DNA of 64,000 bases from Fragum whitleyi (taxonomy: Eukaryota; Mollusca; Bivalvia; Cardiida; Cardiidae): positions 35,830,350 to 35,894,349 of the forward strand of contig OX411558.1 of NCBI GenBank assembly GCA_948146395.1, in the 5' to 3' direction. Positions 10,560 through 21,425 of the stretch are shown one piece after another; position 1 is the first letter of the stretch, and each line of letters opens with the position of its first letter. Made by a program: the position numbers and the translations under genes. The notes under the pieces were generated by a model that had not been told where the DNA came from, did no database searches, and was given only the letters and a program-made list of their open reading frames with translations.

Positions 10560-10751
10560 ATTTTCGAATGTTATTTGATATATAATTGGGTTTTATCAAG
10601 ATTGGTTTGTTTTTCGTGGGATTCATGCTACTTTAAACGTCATTTTAGTTATATCACATTGGCTGGTGCTCCTTCTTGCGGTTTCATGTCGTTTCTCACA
10701 CAATTACAACCTGCCTGTGTTCAGGATGGCAAAACGGTGCAAAAGTTTGCC

Positions 10752-10801
10752 AATTATACCCCGCTTCGCACACAAGCTTTTGCGCAAAGCGGGATATAAT
10801 T
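10752..10801. repeat. Hairpin AATTATACCCCGCTT / AAAGCGGGATATAATT
   Basis: Inverted arms with one mismatch and a 19-bp loop. It resembles the terminal hairpin of the CCCCCG-type double-hairpin repeats. Confidence 0.6.
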
Positions 10802-10885
10802 GATAAATAGTTTGTAGCTCTTTGTCATCCACCAGCTGCTCATCCAACTAAACCGTACTACTTATTATTTGCCTTATAGTCGGAG

Positions 10886-11305
10886 ATAAATGACATTTAT
10901 AATGACCTACGTCATGGGAGTGAAATAACCCCGTTGAATATTTTTTACATTGTATGGGTGTTACTACACTAGTGGAATAACTATGCAAATGAGCTCAGAG
11001 CGAATAGCAACGCGATATTGTAACCTCGAAAATGACGTCATAAGCTATGTTTTGTGACGTCATTTTGAAACGGCTTTATAAGTTTTGCGGAAAATTGAAT
11101 CGGTGAATTTCAAGAATTTTGACGATTTTTCGCTAAAATTCGGGTAATATTATAAACAGAATATAAAATTTGAGCTCATAAAATACAGAATTTATTAAAC
11201 TCGTCATCTAAAACAGATAAAAACTCGGCACAGCCTCGTTTTTATCTGTTTATAGATGACGCGTTTAATAATTCAGTATTCAATGACCACTCATTCAATA
11301 TCCTC
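10886..11305. mobile_element. MITE-like repeat (CTCGGC...GCCTCG core), copy 2
   Basis: Similar to 390-735. It carries two TGACGTCA sites (11033 and 11055) and the palindromic core 'AAACTCGGCACAGCCTCGTT' with inverted flanks 'CGTCATCTAAAACAGAT / ATCTGTTTATAGATGACG'. It is followed by CACTCATTCAATATCCTCTA, which also occurs at 2721 and 11594. Confidence 0.62.
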
Positions 11306-11439
11306 TATTTGTCACATTGAATTTTCTGAAATGTCGGATGAAAGTTTACCTAGCCAGGATAAGAACCCACCACCCCAGTATTGTCAGTACAATGAGTTAC
11401 CGCAACGTTAGCCGAAATTTTGTGTAAATTGGGTTTTAC

Positions 11440-11613
11440 GCTGCTTTCAGCGAATTTCAGTTATACATGTATCGCGGCTGGAGCACCTAACAATGGATTC
11501 CTGGCATTTCACACATCAGTACTACCATTTCCTCCTTTCCTAGTCTCCAGCTGCTATCTCACATAGGTCTTTGATTATTCGGTAGTCAATGACCACTCAT
11601 TCAATATCCTCTA
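11440..11613 (+). repeat. Dispersed repeat R, second copy
   Basis: Same block order as 8140-8315 (GCTGCTTTCAGC..., TCGCGGCTGGAGCACC, CAACAATGGATTCC, CCTTTCCTAGTCTCCAGCTG), ending in CACTCATTCAATATCCTCTA. Confidence 0.6.
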
Positions 11614-12540
11614 ATTTCGTACAATTTGAGAACCTCTTTTGACGCGATTCGAGCGTGTGTGCATGACTGGCATATCTGCTACGTCGGATTTCTACCGGCT
11701 CATTTTAACGACCAAAGAGTTTCAACCTGTAAAAGTCTTGCTGATTAACGTTTGCAAACGTTTGCATTGGCTTTACATTTTACAATAACCATCGTTCAGC
11801 TTTTAACACATTCTACGTCTAGGGATTTCTATGCTTGACCGTTAAACTTTAATCCCCTTTCAGTTATAATCGACTAGAAAATGTTGGGGTTTTTTTTTTA
11901 AAGTTAACAAGCTAAGATGTTATTTATTTGTGAACAGTAAAAAAAGAGACCACCAGAACTCCAAAAAGTAATCACCTAAAAAGAGTTTTGTTCCAATAGA
12001 GGCCAATGGGCCGCATTTCAAAGATGTTATACATGAAAGTTAATTTATTCTAGATTCACAAAATCGGTTTAGTGTAAAAAGTTGCTATCATAGTCAGATT
12101 CTGCTCTGTTCGCGCGGTCTGATTAATATTGACACTTAACGTATTACAATTCGTCACATCGCAAAATTGACATTCATTTCGTTCGAAACCATTCTAAATC
12201 GATCTCTTAACACCCAACACTCATTCAAACCTTAAAACCCCAGTTTGCGAGAGGAAAAAAATGCTCTTCGTTAATATTCTTTGGGTGTTTTTTTTTCTTC
12301 TTAAATTAGTCTTATGAAATATGAGTTACGTAAGAAAACGAATCAATCGACAAACGGCAGCCTTTTCGTGAAACGCATAATCTGCCGTAAAAAGTAAAGT
12401 ATGTTAATTGGATTTTGGGCACGTGAATTACGCCCACTTTCAGAAGCGGTGAAGAAGCTGTATTCAAATTGGAGTCCGAAATATTGCGGGTCATTAATAT
12501 TCATCAAGTTAGCCTATATTTAGATAATGGCGGCATAAGT
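11614..12540. other. No recognisable gene or repeat
   Basis: AT-rich sequence with T and A runs. The short ORFs show no domain or splice context. Nothing further is seen. Confidence 0.5.
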
Positions 12541-12544
12541 ATTT

Positions 12545-12680
12545 GCATTATCGAATATTTGAATGACAATTTCAAGCTTATCTTTGAGAATAAAAGTCTA
12601 ATTTTTATGTACATAGTCGTCTATGATCATTGTCTTGCGTTTCGGACATGTTCAGGAACACAGACGTTGGCTTTAAAAAA
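12545..12680 (+). pseudogene. Inverted partial copy of the region around exon 4 of the secreted-protein gene
   Basis: 'GCGTTTCGGACATGTTCAGG' followed by AACACAGACG here, with the upstream 'CAAGCTTATCTTTGAGAATA', match the reverse complement of about 4230-4360. That region is the intron side of exon 4 plus the open frame upstream of the acceptor chosen there. The similarity stops after GGCTTTAA. It is a fragment, or a shared repeat. Confidence 0.5.
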
Positions 12681-12769
12681 GCTCCATTAAAAAGAAACAA
12701 AACAACAACGAGAAAAAAATGAAACCTTTTAATCATTCAAAGCGGTCAAATCTTTTCATGATCTAATAA

Positions 12770-13030
12770 TTTGCTAGTGTGAGTTTTAAAGTGTTTTTTT
12801 TTTTTGGTCTGTAAAGACACTCAAACACAAAATTGCATAGAATTTAATAAAGGGAGGTAATAAACGCAAATTCCGTCCATTTTGACGATATACGAATTTG
12901 GCTTACCTCTCCATTATTTCATTCAAAACTCGCTCCTCCCATTCATTCTATTTCATTCGGATATCGTTACAAAACCACCAACCTTGTCAATTTCACCATT
13001 TTGTTTACTGTTCATTAGTAGTCCCCTTTC
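12770..13030 (-). repeat. Hairpin repeat H, inverted partial copy
   Basis: TTAATAAAGGGAGGTAATAA, TTACCTCTCCATT, ACTCGCTCCTCCCATTCATT and ACCTTGTCAATTTC correspond in order to the reverse complement of 6780-7020. Confidence 0.6.
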
Positions 13031-14095
13031 GTTTGACGGGTCAGAAAAGATTCAGAGATTTCTATTTTGAAAAAATACAATAAAAATTTTGCCATTCATA
13101 TTTATCCAATATTCGACGTTAAGAAATAAACAAAATGCCCCTTTTTTATTAGGGTGTTTGAAAGAAACCCTGACTTTTTTAAGACGAAAAATGAAATGCT
13201 TCGATTGCCTAAAAAGACAATTAATCAGTGAAACAAACAAATCCAATAAACAATCACAAAATATACCGCCACCACAAACAATAAAAGACCACCGAACATG
13301 TAAATTTTCAATTCATAATCATATCATTACACTATACACAGCGAATGTAACGTTTTTCGCAATAATATAAACCATTTGTAACACATTTGAAACAAATTTT
13401 AATTTTAAAACAGCAAGTTCCATTCATGAACCGTCTATATTTATGACAGGCCTGATTGTCAAACGCCTTTTCTAATTAAAATTGGCTTCTGAATTACTAA
13501 AGACCTTTTGCTGGCGACGTTTCAAAGATGCGTACATGTGTGTATTCGTGAAATGTTTGATTTACAAATCTATACTTAAGTATTTTTTAGAACGGAAAAC
13601 TTGATATAAGAGAAAGTTTACGTACATCTTATTGCATTATTGATAACTTAAAGCCGGTTAAAGGAAAAAGTGAAACAATCGATAACATAGATTAAACAGA
13701 ATGTGACAAGCAGAAAACATTTGTAAAACAGAAATGCATAATTCATGGGCAAAATGAAGAGAGACAATATCCATTTACTATGTTTAAATCCGCCCTTCAT
13801 GGCATGGTAAATTATTCAACTGTTTTTAATGGTACTTTAAATTTACTAAAAACTGCGATCAGGATATTGAGAGAGCTCACGATGAATGAAATAATATATT
13901 TATTATCCACCCTCTCTAATGAAATATATAACTCGATTGCGGTATTGTGACTTGTGATTACGGAAGTGTTTACATTCGACGGGTCAAAAAAGAAAATTCT
14001 ACTTCTACGTAAGAGTTTTTAAAAAAAGGTTTCTATATCTTCACGAACAAATCAGACGCTTCCAAATTCAAGTAAGTCAGTAATACAATAGATGT
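13031..14095. other. Mostly unrecognised AT-rich sequence
   Basis: The only match seen is near 14023-14085, where 'TCACGAACAAATCAGACGCT' resembles the right end of repeat H. The ORFs here are short and without domains. Confidence 0.4.
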
Positions 14096-14102
14096 TGTTT
14101 TA

Positions 14103-14880
14103 AGATCACCTGAGCACATAAAGCTCACGGTGAGCAATTGTGATCTACATGTAGCTGTGTCCGGCATACGAGTTCCGGCGCCCGGAAACATCTTGTGTGC
14201 AATCTAGAGGTCACATTTATGGCCTCAATATCTTAAAACTTGACCGGAATGTCCGTCTCTATCAACCCTCGGACAGGTTCGAATTTGGGCCAAAGGGATC
14301 AAATACTAGTCCATGGGGTTAGATCTTAGAAAGGCCTTTTGTGAACTCTAGAGGCCATTTTTTGTCCAAATGTCTCGAAACTTGGTCGAAAAGTTTGTCG
14401 ACATGATATTTCTGGTGAGTCGAAGTTGGGTCAAGAATTACATGTAGGTCACGGGGGTAAAGTCTTAGAAAGACCTTGATTAGAATGTTTGTCAGCATGT
14501 TTTTATTAGATGAGTTTGAAATTAAGTCAAGTGTGGTCAAATCTTTAAAACAAGATGTGAGCCATCCAGAGGCCACATTTTTGGCACATTGATACTTCGA
14601 CAAAATGTTAGTCGACATGATATCTCGCTAAAGATAAAATTGGGTAAATTTGGGAAAAAAACTAGGTCACTGGATCAAATCTTAGAAAACCCTTTTGCGC
14701 ACTCAAGATGCGATATTTGTTGCTGAAACGTCTTGAAAGATTGTCAGAATGTTTATCAATATAATATTTAGTCGCGTTCAAAAATAGGTCAAGTTGGACC
14801 AAAACCTAGGCCCATAGGTTTGATTTAAAAAAGACTTGTGTGAACCCTCGAAGCAACATTTTGCCAGAATTCTTGTTAAG
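14103..14880 (-). mobile_element. Double-hairpin repeat X, inverted and truncated copy
   Basis: It starts GATCACCTGAGCAC...GCTCACGGTGAGCAATTGTG and continues with degenerate units of about 150 bp, each with a 'CTAGAGGCCA...TTTTTG' and 'CTTGGTC...AGTTTGTC' pattern. The opposite terminal hairpin is missing. Confidence 0.6.
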
Positions 14881-14990
14881 CCTAATCTAGAACAAACTTA
14901 AAAACCTCTATAAAACACTGTAAGTAGTTTTTATAATTTTGAAAATAGGTGGTTGTCTAATAGCCAATTGAACCTCTTTTCACATCGAAC

Positions 14991-15410
14991 AACCGGTTGT
15001 GGCGATGATGGGTGAGAGTCAACTACGACAGCACCGGAACATTATGCCAAGGAGATGGTAGGTCAGATAGATTTATTCGTGTAAATAGACGATTGAAGCT
15101 CTGGTATTCTAAAGCAGATAAATGCGTGTAAGTGTTCAGCGCTTCTATAGAATAAGTCTTTACTCATATCCCTCGTAAATCATCGATTATTTCGGAGGTT
15201 TCCCATGAAAAGTTACGAAATTAGACTTTTTGCTCTCATCTCCAAATAAATTGTATTTTAACTTGTACCCGGCTGAAGTCTAATCACCCGCCGATATTTC
15301 TTCCAAATTTGAAGCCATAATTCAAAAAAATAAACACACAGCGGGTCTCCAAAGACGACATGTAGTAAAAATAATGTTGCCTAGACAGTCGGAATTTCAG
15401 GGGGTTGACG
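14991..15410 (-). mobile_element. Foldback element F, one-armed copy
   Basis: It matches one arm plus the loop of the complete foldback element at 28507-29230: CAACCGGTTG, GTGAGAGTCAACTACGACAG, AGTGTTCAGCGCTTCTATAG, GGTTTCCCATGAAAAGTTAC, then the loop in the reverse orientation. The second arm is absent. Confidence 0.72.
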
Positions 15411-15781
15411 TAGTCGACAGAACTGAATTATTTGTGATTGCCGATGTCGACAGACCCATATTCAGATTTTCGCATAAAATGATCATTTGGGTGTCTTTTT
15501 TTCAATAACACATTAAAATAATTTAGATCGACATACATGCTGATATTCATGTCCACTATTATTTAAATGGTGTGTTTTATCGAAAAAATATTTCAAGGGA
15601 TTTAATGTAGGATTTCAAATATTCACAAACCAAGAAAAAACAGTTGTGATCAGACTGAATATCTCGTATACTTTTTTAAGTTGTAATTCAATCGCACTGA
15701 AAGTAGACTTGAAGCTATTATGTTTCGCCGAGTATTGTAATAGTTTCTTCGATCTAAAGGATTGCAATTATAAGAGCCGAT

Positions 15782-15912
15782 TGTCTTTTCACTGCATTTA
15801 TTGGAGTATTAAGTGCAATTGCCTTAGCACATGGCTTAAATATAACGTGCGTTATTTATCTCGTGCTAAGGCAATTGCACTTTCTACTCCAATAAACGCA
15901 GTGAAAAAGACA
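15782..15912. repeat. Long hairpin with 49-bp arms
   Basis: The arms at 15782-15830 and 15863-15912 are about 93% complementary, including the exact block AAGTGCAATTGCCTTAGCAC, around a 32-bp spacer. Probably a small foldback element. Confidence 0.82.
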
Positions 15913-15998
15913 CTCATCCCTTTTATCATGTATATAACCGAGGCAATTTTCAAAGATAAATTCGTGATTAAACAAAGGGTACGTTTCAAGACGTTTTG

Positions 15999-16036
15999 TA
16001 TTATAGTCCGTTTGACTTCTATATGGACCAACATTT
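15999..16036. repeat. Inverted-repeat arm left of the gypsy insertion
   Basis: 'TATAGTCCGTTTGACTTCTA' then TATGGACC is inverted at 21672-21709. 'ATAAAATCGAGT' (about 16300) also has an inverted partner near 21644. The gypsy element therefore sits between the arms of an older palindromic element. Confidence 0.6.
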
Positions 16037-16816
16037 CGCAAAAAATCTCAGAATTGAATTAATGAAAAGTGTTTTTTTCTTGTCATATCATATTTTCCAT
16101 CATATACCATGACGAATCTTGTTTTTCAGAATTTTTGAATGAAAGATAATGATTTTGTCCGTCCGTCTACATGTTAACTTCCAGCCTTTCATACCTTTTC
16201 GTGTCTGTAATAAACTGAACAGCGACTTGTCCAACCAAAAATAGTTCCGATTTGCATAGGGACCGTGTCAAAAGTGCATGATTTTTAAGTGAGTCGTTTT
16301 GGTATAAAATCGAGTATTTTTATAAAATTAATTTGGTAAAAGATTTTTAATTCCTTGGGATATCAAATCTGAGTGTATATTCTCTTTGTTTAAAAACCGT
16401 TTGGTCAGATAAATTAAAATTGTTGTTATCTATTTTGAGACGGACCCTATATTCACATATTTAGACCAATCAAAAAGCATTATTTAACGAAGTCGTTATG
16501 AATTTCAGGAGGAAAACTAGATAAGCAGGCGAGTAATAACGGTACAAATCACGAGATGTTTAAGTTTAAGATGACATGCCCGTCGATATGCTAATTAGCA
16601 CGTCCAAATAAGGAAGAATGGACATTTCGCCTGTCAAATGTTTAGTATAAAACCACGTGTTTTTACTATTGTTTACATCTTGTTACAGCCTAAACAGCCT
16701 TCTTCACCCCTCGTGTTTAAGAGCGGGAAATGTGAAAATATTAACACTAACTAGATAGACAAAATCATTATTTTGAAATCATTTTATTTTTAAAAAATAT
16801 TTTTCGGAATGGTATT

Positions 16817-16980
16817 TGTTATGTCGGGGTATAAATAAATAATACTTGTATTCTAGATACTACATATAATTTCTATAAGCTCATCTGCTAACCATCTAAC
16901 TATCTATTAATACAGAGTTACATATGATACATTGTTTATATATGGTAATATGATATGCTAGCATTACTCCATACACTACA
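16817..16980 (-). repeat. 3' LTR of the Ty3/gypsy element
   Basis: 164 bp, identical to the other LTR, with TG...CA ends. The left flank GTATT is the target duplication. Confidence 0.95.
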
Positions 16981-16989
16981 CTTCCTCCC
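16981..16989 (-). other. Polypurine tract
   Basis: Minus-strand GGGAGGAAG directly abuts the 3' LTR, the expected plus-strand primer site for reverse transcription. Confidence 0.82.
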
Positions 16990-17270
16990 TAATTTAGACA
17001 AAAACTTCTTTTCCACAATGAATAAAGAAAACTTTTAAAACAATCCTTTTTTTTTTTTACTAATGAAGGAAATGATTTGTGAACTAGATAAAGTACTTTT
17101 CCGACTTGACCCAAAACTGAGGTATTTTCCCAGGAAATAAACTCATAAAGTAATTACTAATCAGTGTATGTTTGATTACAATTGTGACAACACCCAAAAC
17201 ATAGACAATTACTGTCCAGTGCAAAAAGATAACAGAAATAAAACAGTACTGAGTCTAATTATCCAATTAG

Positions 17271-20200
17271 CTAGTTCATAACATAATCCTTGTATCTTAT
17301 CGGGGGTTTTATGTGTCTCTCTGGTCTACTTCTAGGCTGGGAAATGTCCTCCTGAGGAATTTGTATTGTCGGCTTATCAGCCCTTTCACACACATCACTA
17401 TTTTCACTATTTTGCTCATGTGATATACTTGAATCTGAGTGTACCTGAGGCAAAGCTGTAAACTCGTTTTCAACTTTTCTCTCTAAATAAGGTTTTACAT
17501 GAGTGACATTCCGATCATATCTCACACCGTCTTGAGATTCAATTGTCACTTTATTCCCGAATTTATCTATCACCTTATGCGGCAAAGGGTTAAACTGCGT
17601 TTGAAGTTTATTTTCGCGTTTCTGTTTTAAAAGAACTTTATCACCTTTTTGGATGTCGCTGTAACCTGCCTGTCTTTTCCTATCCGCATAGTCTTTCCCT
17701 TTTCCCTTTTCCTCGGAATCTCGATCGCGGACTTCAAAATCATTTTGTTCAAATTTATGACTCGTTAATTCTGGCAATTTCGTCTTAATCGGTCGGCCGT
17801 AAAGCAATTCGGCTGGCGATTTACCAGTTACCGAATGAGGCGTACTTCTGTACATCATTAAATAATCATCTAAATCGGATTTCCAGTTTCGACCCTCTGA
17901 TTGTGAAATTCTAACCCTTTTCATGATAGACTGATTTTGTCTTTCTACCTCACCATTGGCTTGCGGGTGTAATGGCGTAGTTCTTTTGTGTATGATTCCA
18001 TTATTTTGCAAATAATTAGTGAATACCTCACTTGTAAAGTTTTTAGCATTGTCTGTTTTAAGAGTTAAAGGTAACCCATGTGTAACAAAAAACTTTTGGA
18101 GTATTTTGACCATATTTTCAGATGTAATGGATTTCGTGACCTTAAGTTCAAAGAACCTTGAGTAGTAATCTATCAAAACAAATATGTAATCTCCTGATGG
18201 TAAGGGACCGAGTAAGTCTAGGGCTAAATCCTTCCAAGGACCAGCAGGTAGTTCTGACCTGGTCATTGGCTCTGGTTTTAAGGGATTTGACACTAATTGG
18301 CAACCATAGCAAGTTTTACAGAAATTTTCTGCGTCTTTATCGATTCCAGGCCACCATACTTTTGTACGTAAACTACGTTTCATAACAACAATACCTGGAT
18401 GGCCTAAGTGTGCCAATTGCAACACTTTATTTCTTAAATTGGTCGGTATGATAATCCTTGTCCCTCTTAAAACTAAGTGACCAATTGCACATAACTCGTG
18501 TCTTATTGGTAAATATGCTTTATTTTCAAGTAAATGCCATTTTCCTGATAATAGACATTCTTTGACTGAACAAAGATCTTTATCTTTTTTGGACTCAGAT
18601 TCAATATCTTGAGTAGACATAGACGAAGGGGTGGAATCTGAAGCAATCAATCGAATTTCATCTACCTCGTCTAATGAATGTTGACCCTTCCCCCTATTTG
18701 ACAAAAGCCTTGACAGAGCATCAGCAATATTATCGCCACCCTTTAAATACTTTACCCTGAAAGTATAGGGTTGTAACCTTAAAACCCAACGTTCAATACG
18801 TGCACATGGTTTTGACTTCTTGGAATAAATATGTTCCAATGGCTTGTGGTCAGTATATAGGTCAAAATCTATACCATATAGGTACGCATTAAAATGTTCG
18901 AGACCCCAAACCACAGCCAACGCTTCGCGTTCTGTCTGAGAATATCTACGCTCTACATCTGTTAAGCTTCTACTTGCATAGCTTATAACGCGTGAATCTC
19001 CTTTTTGATCTTGCAACAAAATTGCAGCCAGGCCAACTGGGCTCGCATCAACAATGACTTTTGTCGGCGCACTCAAATCATAGTATGCTAAAGCCTTTGC
19101 ATCGGACAACTTATCTTTCAATATCTTGAAAGCCTTTTTACGTTCATTATTCCAAAGAAATTTAGCATTTTTCTTGGTCAATTCTCGCAATGGGGCAGTT
19201 ATCGTGGCGAAATCAGGAATATACCTTGCATTGTAATTTACAAGACCTAGAAAACTCCTTACCTCGCTCGCGTTTTCCGGATCGCGTGCATTTTTCACTG
19301 ACTCTACCTTTGCCTTTGTAGGTTTGATGCCTTGCTCAGATAACTCATGACCCATGTATTCCAATTTCGACATATAAAATTGACACTTTTCTTTATTCAG
19401 AACTAACCCTTTATCCTGTAACACTTTTAACACATTTTCTAAGTGAACCTTGTGCTCTTTCTTGGATTTTGAATAAATGATGATATCGTCCATCACATTT
19501 CGTACACCGTCGCATCCTTGTAGCAATTGTTGAAGGATGTTTTGGTACATTTCGGGCGCGCAAGATACTCCAAACATCAGCCTCTTATAGCGATATAACC
19601 CTTTGTGTGATGTGAACGTTGTTATGTCGCGTGATTCCGGGGACAACTCAATCTGGTGATAGGCATTTGAGATGTCTAGTTTGCTAAATATCTTGCTACC
19701 GTTCATATCATTTAGCACTTCGTCGAGAATTGGTATAGGGTGCCTTACCCTTTTTACAGCTGCATTGGCTTGCCTCATGTCAACACAAAGCCTGATATCG
19801 TTCCCTGACGTTTTTGAAATACAAACAATTGGTGATACCCAAGATGTTGGTCCATCTACTTTTTCAATAATGTCCATTTCTTCTAATTGGTTTAACTTTT
19901 TCTCGAGCTTTTCGCGTAAACTGTATGGAACCCTGCGTGTTTGTTGAACTACTGGTGATACTGTGTTATCGATAGGAATTTTCAGCTGGTACTCTTTTAA
20001 TTTTCCTATACCGTCCCGAAACAAATCTGGGAACTGCTTTGTTATCGACATTTCTCCCTTTTCAACAGTGTTGATGATTTGTAACACGCCTAAATCAACC
20101 GCTGTTTTGCATGAGAGTAGAGATTGTCCTTTTCCCATCAATACGAGAAACTCGGCATCTAAGCATTTGTCGTTTTTGGAGATTTGTGCTTTAAACATTC

Positions 20201-21218
20201 CAGCTAGGGGTAGTGCTTTCTGTGATCCATAGGGAAATACTTTCTTTTGCGTTTTGCTTTTTGAGATGAATTTGAATCTTTTCTGTTTATTCAAATAGTT
20301 CCAAGTGTTGATATCAATTACATTACATGAAGCGCCTGAATCAATTATCATCGAAAGAGAAATGTTACCGACTTGAACTTTTGTTTTGGAAAGCTTGTCA
20401 GGCACTGAAAATGTTACTTCTTCATTTTCACTTGATTCAGAGTCTAAGGATCTAACTTGTTTCTTTTTCTTAGTTTTTGTTTCTGATTTGCTCTTTTTCG
20501 CAAAATGTCCTAATTTCTGACATTTTCTGCATTTTTGATTTCTGGCCGGGCATTTTGGATCATTTGATTTGTGTCCAACACGTCCACATTTATAGCATTC
20601 GATTCTCTTCGTTTTGAACGTATGCGGCTTAGCTGGATTTTGACTCTGCACTTGACACATTTCTTCCGACCTCCCCTTTTCAATCGTTGAGGCACACGCA
20701 TCCGCCCTTTCATTTGCCGAAGCTATCTCCATCACTTTGGCTAACGTTAAATCATTCTCTCTCAAGAATCTTCGCCTTAGAGATGTTGAAATACATTTCT
20801 CAACGATGTGATCCCTTATTCGGTCATCCGTATCTGTGAAATCACAATTCATCGCTAATTTTCTCAACCTTGTACAAAAGTCTTGGACCGTTTCATTTGA
20901 CTTTTGTAATTCCGAATTAAATCTATGTCTCTCAAATGACACATTTTTACGTGGTTGAAAATACTCTGTTAGCTTGGTAACCGCCTGGTCAAAGTCAGCA
21001 TTATCCCCTGTATCCTCGAGCGTCTCGAAGATTTGTTGCACATCCTGGCCCACGAGATGCAACAACAGAGCTCTTTTTTGTGTTCTATCCGTAATACCCG
21101 AACCGACAACATAGTAATTGAAGGATTTCAGCCATCTGTCCCATCTTATTGAAAGATTGGTATTATCACCATCTAAGGTAAATTGTTCTACACTGGCAAC
21201 CGGTAGTGCCTTAGCCAT
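17271..21218 (-). CDS. gag-pol: Gag-Pol polyprotein of the Ty3/gypsy element
   Basis: One 1315-residue frame. Gag occupies about residues 1-250. Zinc knuckle 1 is complete (C208, C211, H216, C223). Knuckle 2 has C230, C233 and H238, but Ser243 where the last Cys is expected. The protease has DSG at 293-295. RT has its first Asp at 515 (FSKLDISNAY) and an MDD at 576-578. RNase H shows D724, E765, D790 and D833. Integrase has an HHCC-type zinc finger (H937/H940, C970, C973) and the triad D1001, D1056, E1092 with 35 residues between the last two, then a GPY/F-like module (about 1190-1230). All pol catalytic residues I can place are present, so it is probably enzymatically competent; the knuckle substitution may affect RNA packaging. 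Gag and Pol are fused without a frameshift. Confidence 0.95.
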   Translation of the reverse strand: MAKALPVASVEQFTLDGDNTNLSIRWDRWLKSFNYYVVGSGITDRTQKRALLLHLVGQDVQQIFETLEDTGDNADFDQAVTKLTEYFQPRKNVSFERHRFNSELQKSNETVQDFCTRLRKLAMNCDFTDTDDRIRDHIVEKCISTSLRRRFLRENDLTLAKVMEIASANERADACASTIEKGRSEEMCQVQSQNPAKPHTFKTKRIECYKCGRVGHKSNDPKCPARNQKCRKCQKLGHFAKKSKSETKTKKKKQVRSLDSESSENEEVTFSVPDKLSKTKVQVGNISLSMIIDSGASCNVIDINTWNYLNKQKRFKFISKSKTQKKVFPYGSQKALPLAGMFKAQISKNDKCLDAEFLVLMGKGQSLLSCKTAVDLGVLQIINTVEKGEMSITKQFPDLFRDGIGKLKEYQLKIPIDNTVSPVVQQTRRVPYSLREKLEKKLNQLEEMDIIEKVDGPTSWVSPIVCISKTSGNDIRLCVDMRQANAAVKRVRHPIPILDEVLNDMNGSKIFSKLDISNAYHQIELSPESRDITTFTSHKGLYRYKRLMFGVSCAPEMYQNILQQLLQGCDGVRNVMDDIIIYSKSKKEHKVHLENVLKVLQDKGLVLNKEKCQFYMSKLEYMGHELSEQGIKPTKAKVESVKNARDPENASEVRSFLGLVNYNARYIPDFATITAPLRELTKKNAKFLWNNERKKAFKILKDKLSDAKALAYYDLSAPTKVIVDASPVGLAAILLQDQKGDSRVISYASRSLTDVERRYSQTEREALAVVWGLEHFNAYLYGIDFDLYTDHKPLEHIYSKKSKPCARIERWVLRLQPYTFRVKYLKGGDNIADALSRLLSNRGKGQHSLDEVDEIRLIASDSTPSSMSTQDIESESKKDKDLCSVKECLLSGKWHLLENKAYLPIRHELCAIGHLVLRGTRIIIPTNLRNKVLQLAHLGHPGIVVMKRSLRTKVWWPGIDKDAENFCKTCYGCQLVSNPLKPEPMTRSELPAGPWKDLALDLLGPLPSGDYIFVLIDYYSRFFELKVTKSITSENMVKILQKFFVTHGLPLTLKTDNAKNFTSEVFTNYLQNNGIIHKRTTPLHPQANGEVERQNQSIMKRVRISQSEGRNWKSDLDDYLMMYRSTPHSVTGKSPAELLYGRPIKTKLPELTSHKFEQNDFEVRDRDSEEKGKGKDYADRKRQAGYSDIQKGDKVLLKQKRENKLQTQFNPLPHKVIDKFGNKVTIESQDGVRYDRNVTHVKPYLERKVENEFTALPQVHSDSSISHEQNSENSDVCERADKPTIQIPQEDISQPRSRPERHIKPPIRYKDYVMN

Positions 21219-21407
21219 TGTACGAATTAAATCCTAGAACAATTCCTGTAAATCCCGGCTTTTGAGGAAATCAATATAGTCCACTTTTCACAGAATTAAA
21301 TCCAAAATCAGTAAAATCTAAAAATTACTGAAAGTGACTATAATCCTCTATATTGTCCAGATCACTGTCCAATATATCCTTTTCCTCCAACAAATCAGAA
21401 AGAAAAT

Positions 21408-21420
21408 ATCCTCGTCGCCA
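21408..21420 (-). other. Primer-binding site (tRNA-Ser type)
   Basis: Minus-strand TGGCGACGAGGAT lies five bases inside the 5' LTR. It is complementary to the 3' end of a eukaryotic serine tRNA (…ATCCTCGTCG plus CCA), as I recall it for tRNA-Ser(GCT). Confidence 0.82.
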
Positions 21421-21425
21421 AAATA

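Noticed and set aside
18158..20232. Plus-strand ORFs over the gypsy element
   Set aside because: Frame shadows of the 1315-codon gag-pol ORF on the other strand.
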